Of a stretch of 64,000 nt of DNA, positions 62,798 to 64,000 are shown one piece after another. Source of the stretch: Rhizobium indicum (GTDB taxonomy: Bacteria > Pseudomonadota > Alphaproteobacteria > Rhizobiales > Rhizobiaceae); the NCBI RefSeq assembly GCF_005862305.2, contig NZ_CP054021.1:4381501-4445500 (forward strand), read 5' to 3'. Both the position numbers and the translations under genes were made by a program. The notes under the pieces are model-generated. The model saw only the letters and a list, made by a program, of their open reading frames with translations. It ran no database searches and was not told where the DNA came from. Each line of letters opens with the position of its first letter. Position 1 is the stretch's first letter.

Positions 62798-63925
62798 TCA
62801 ACGAACGTTCTCCGCGATGGTCTTGAAGCAATCATCCATTGTGCCGACTTCATGTTTCAGCAGATCGGTCCATTCGCCGTCGTCAAAGCCAAAAAACTGA
62901 ACGTAACATTTGCTGGCGTCGTAGTCGGCCCATTGCGCCACAAGGAGGCGACTGTCGAGCTGATATCTCAAGCTCAGGTACATGTTGTCCTCGCCTCCGA
63001 CGGGAACGTCGAAGACCTGGCCCGTGCGGTTGTTGCCGACGTAGGCAAAGGAGCATCCGGTGCCGCATCCGATCTGGATCACGGAATACTCTCCGGCAAA
63101 TGACGGGCCGCCACTCATTCCGTCGGTTATCCGCGTCCGAAAATTGCTGAACTCGTTGTCCCGCCCGGTGAAATCTGGAAAATTGTTCGGCCCGGAGTAC
63201 GTGCGGAAGACTGGGAGCTGCCCGGGCTTGATCCGCGCTAGCGAGATCGCCGGGTGTTTGGATGTCGCCTCCTGAGATGTCCAGGAAATCGCCCTATAGC
63301 CGATGTCCAACGTTCGCCTGGTGCCATGGCTCTTTTCCAGGTACTCGCGCCTTGAAACACTGATGGTCGTAAGCTTGGCTGCCGCTGGCGCGTTCTTGTA
63401 CGCGTCGGCTCCGAAGGTTGCCTTCAGCCTTGCTGCCTGATCACTGTCTATCGACGTCACGAAGGTCGCGACAGTGTCGGTCCCGCTGACGTCAAAATAG
63501 CTGAGGATATCGATCGTGCCGTTTGAGGATGCGACAACGGGGGATTTGGAGCCATAGAGGATTCCCCTTGAGCCCATCTGCGATCGGATTTCGGTCAAGG
63601 AGGTCTCTCCGAACGTCAAGTCGCCGTAGCCCGTCGAGGGCCCCGCGGAATCTTTCGGCCAGGTTGCCTGGAGCGCGACTAGGAGATTCGAAGGCTTCTG
63701 ATAGGTAGCCTCGAGGTCTACTCCGTCGGAGCCATGAAACGATAGCGTCGTAAAGGCACCGTCCGCTTTCGTTTCCGATGGTTCACCCAGCCGCTGAAGG
63801 GCGATCTTGTCGTCGCCAAGCCGAAAGCCCTCAATGGACTGAGCGCTTGAAACCGATGGAGTTGCAACGGCGCAGAACGCGATCAGGCAGGGTTTCGTGA
63901 GGCACTTCGTGAATAGGCCAGTCAA
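62798..63925 (-). CDS. Exported protein of unknown function heading the Hxs operon, 375 aa
   Basis: TTG start with a signal peptide (LTKPCLIAFCAVATPSVSSA). The mature protein has two parts: residues 30-200 (IEGFRLGDDKIALQRLGEPS; LTFGETSLTEIRSQMGSRGI), looking like two repeats of a small alpha/beta domain, and residues 230-375 (FAGEYSVIQIGCGTGCSFAY; GGEDNMYLSLRYQLDSRLLV), with six or more cysteines and aromatic strands. No known catalytic motif. It is the first gene visible in the operon, so it may act on or with mature HxsA in the periplasm; that is inference. The last 75 bp of the window hold no clear promoter. Confidence 0.75.
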   Translation of the reverse strand: MTGLFTKCLTKPCLIAFCAVATPSVSSAQSIEGFRLGDDKIALQRLGEPSETKADGAFTTLSFHGSDGVDLEATYQKPSNLLVALQATWPKDSAGPSTGYGDLTFGETSLTEIRSQMGSRGILYGSKSPVVASSNGTIDILSYFDVSGTDTVATFVTSIDSDQAARLKATFGADAYKNAPAAAKLTTISVSRREYLEKSHGTRRTLDIGYRAISWTSQEATSKHPAISLARIKPGQLPVFRTYSGPNNFPDFTGRDNEFSNFRTRITDGMSGGPSFAGEYSVIQIGCGTGCSFAYVGNNRTGQVFDVPVGGEDNMYLSLRYQLDSRLLVAQWADYDASKCYVQFFGFDDGEWTDLLKHEVGTMDDCFKTIAENVR

Positions 63926-64000
63926 GTCCCGTCGCGGTGCACTGGCGCGCGCAGGAGACTGCTGACGTGGCGTGACGAGGTTACCCTCGCGGCCGGCTTT

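Noticed and set aside
1..64000. tRNA, rRNA, CRISPR array, replication origin or conjugation genes
   Set aside because: Searched by eye for typical signatures on both strands; none found.

Overview
The window reads as a Rhizobiales alphaproteobacterium (Rhizobium/Sinorhizobium/Agrobacterium type). The grounds are an imuA-imuB-dnaE2 cassette, a DUF982 protein, an AB-fused Pha-type cation/H+ antiporter operon, many short rhizobia-like orphan genes, high GC, and Shine-Dalgarno starts with many ATGA overlaps. The loose gene spacing, stress-gene content, pseudogenes and a transposon suggest an accessory region, possibly a plasmid or chromid. No replication, partition or conjugation gene, tRNA, rRNA or CRISPR is visible, so the replicon type is inference.

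Layout. 1-5.2 kb: mutagenic translesion cassette imuA (5' end cut off), imuB, dnaE2. 5.2-12.3 kb: small orphan genes, an SRAP-family protein (HMCES/YedK type), a membrane-anchored SNase-like nuclease, a DUF982 protein and a frameshifted membrane-protein gene. 12.6-16.6 kb: two SRPBCC proteins, an SDR and an NADP-binding reductase, divergent from a LysR regulator across a perfect inverted repeat, plus a broken SnoaL-like gene. 17-23.3 kb: a frameshifted small gene, a cystathionine gamma-synthase-type enzyme, a DUF488 protein, a transaldolase-family enzyme and a universal stress protein. 23.3-26.0 kb: a complete IS1595-family transposon with 25-bp inverted repeats and an 8-bp target duplication, carrying a MazEF-like toxin-antitoxin pair and a second passenger gene; its transposase is frameshifted. 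26-32 kb: uracil-DNA glycosylase-like protein, a large SDR/membrane fusion, and a class III adenylate cyclase with a repeat-rich C-terminus. 32-43.7 kb: orphan cytochrome oxidase subunit I, BON protein, Rieske/FAD reductase, short HTH regulator, EIIA-like protein, a secreted protein plus cupredoxin, orphan histidine kinase, LysR and UspA. 43.8-49.8 kb: phaAB-C-D-E-F-G. 49.9-55 kb: HTH regulator and four Rnk/GreA-C-type proteins among small genes. 55.3-63.9 kb: a tightly coupled minus-strand operon of nine genes.

That last operon is the most notable system. It joins the His-Xaa-Ser system (HxsD, radical-SAM HxsB and HxsC, and repeat protein HxsA with five tandem HXS units) to a VWA / PP2C phosphatase / protein kinase triad of the TerY/YegI-YegK-YegL kind, an SH3-type protein and an unknown secreted protein. 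Overlaps across hxsD-B-C-A and across the triad suggest that peptide maturation and phospho-signalling are made together.

A second signal is a 31-bp element seen nine times in intergenic DNA: TGCAYTNAA, 7 bases, TNAA, then TTCRTTTGTC with fixed spacing. It lies roughly 90-260 bp before uspA, the BON gene, the Rieske/FAD reductase, the SDR fusion, the secreted protein/cupredoxin pair and others, and looks like the operator or promoter of a stress or respiratory regulon.
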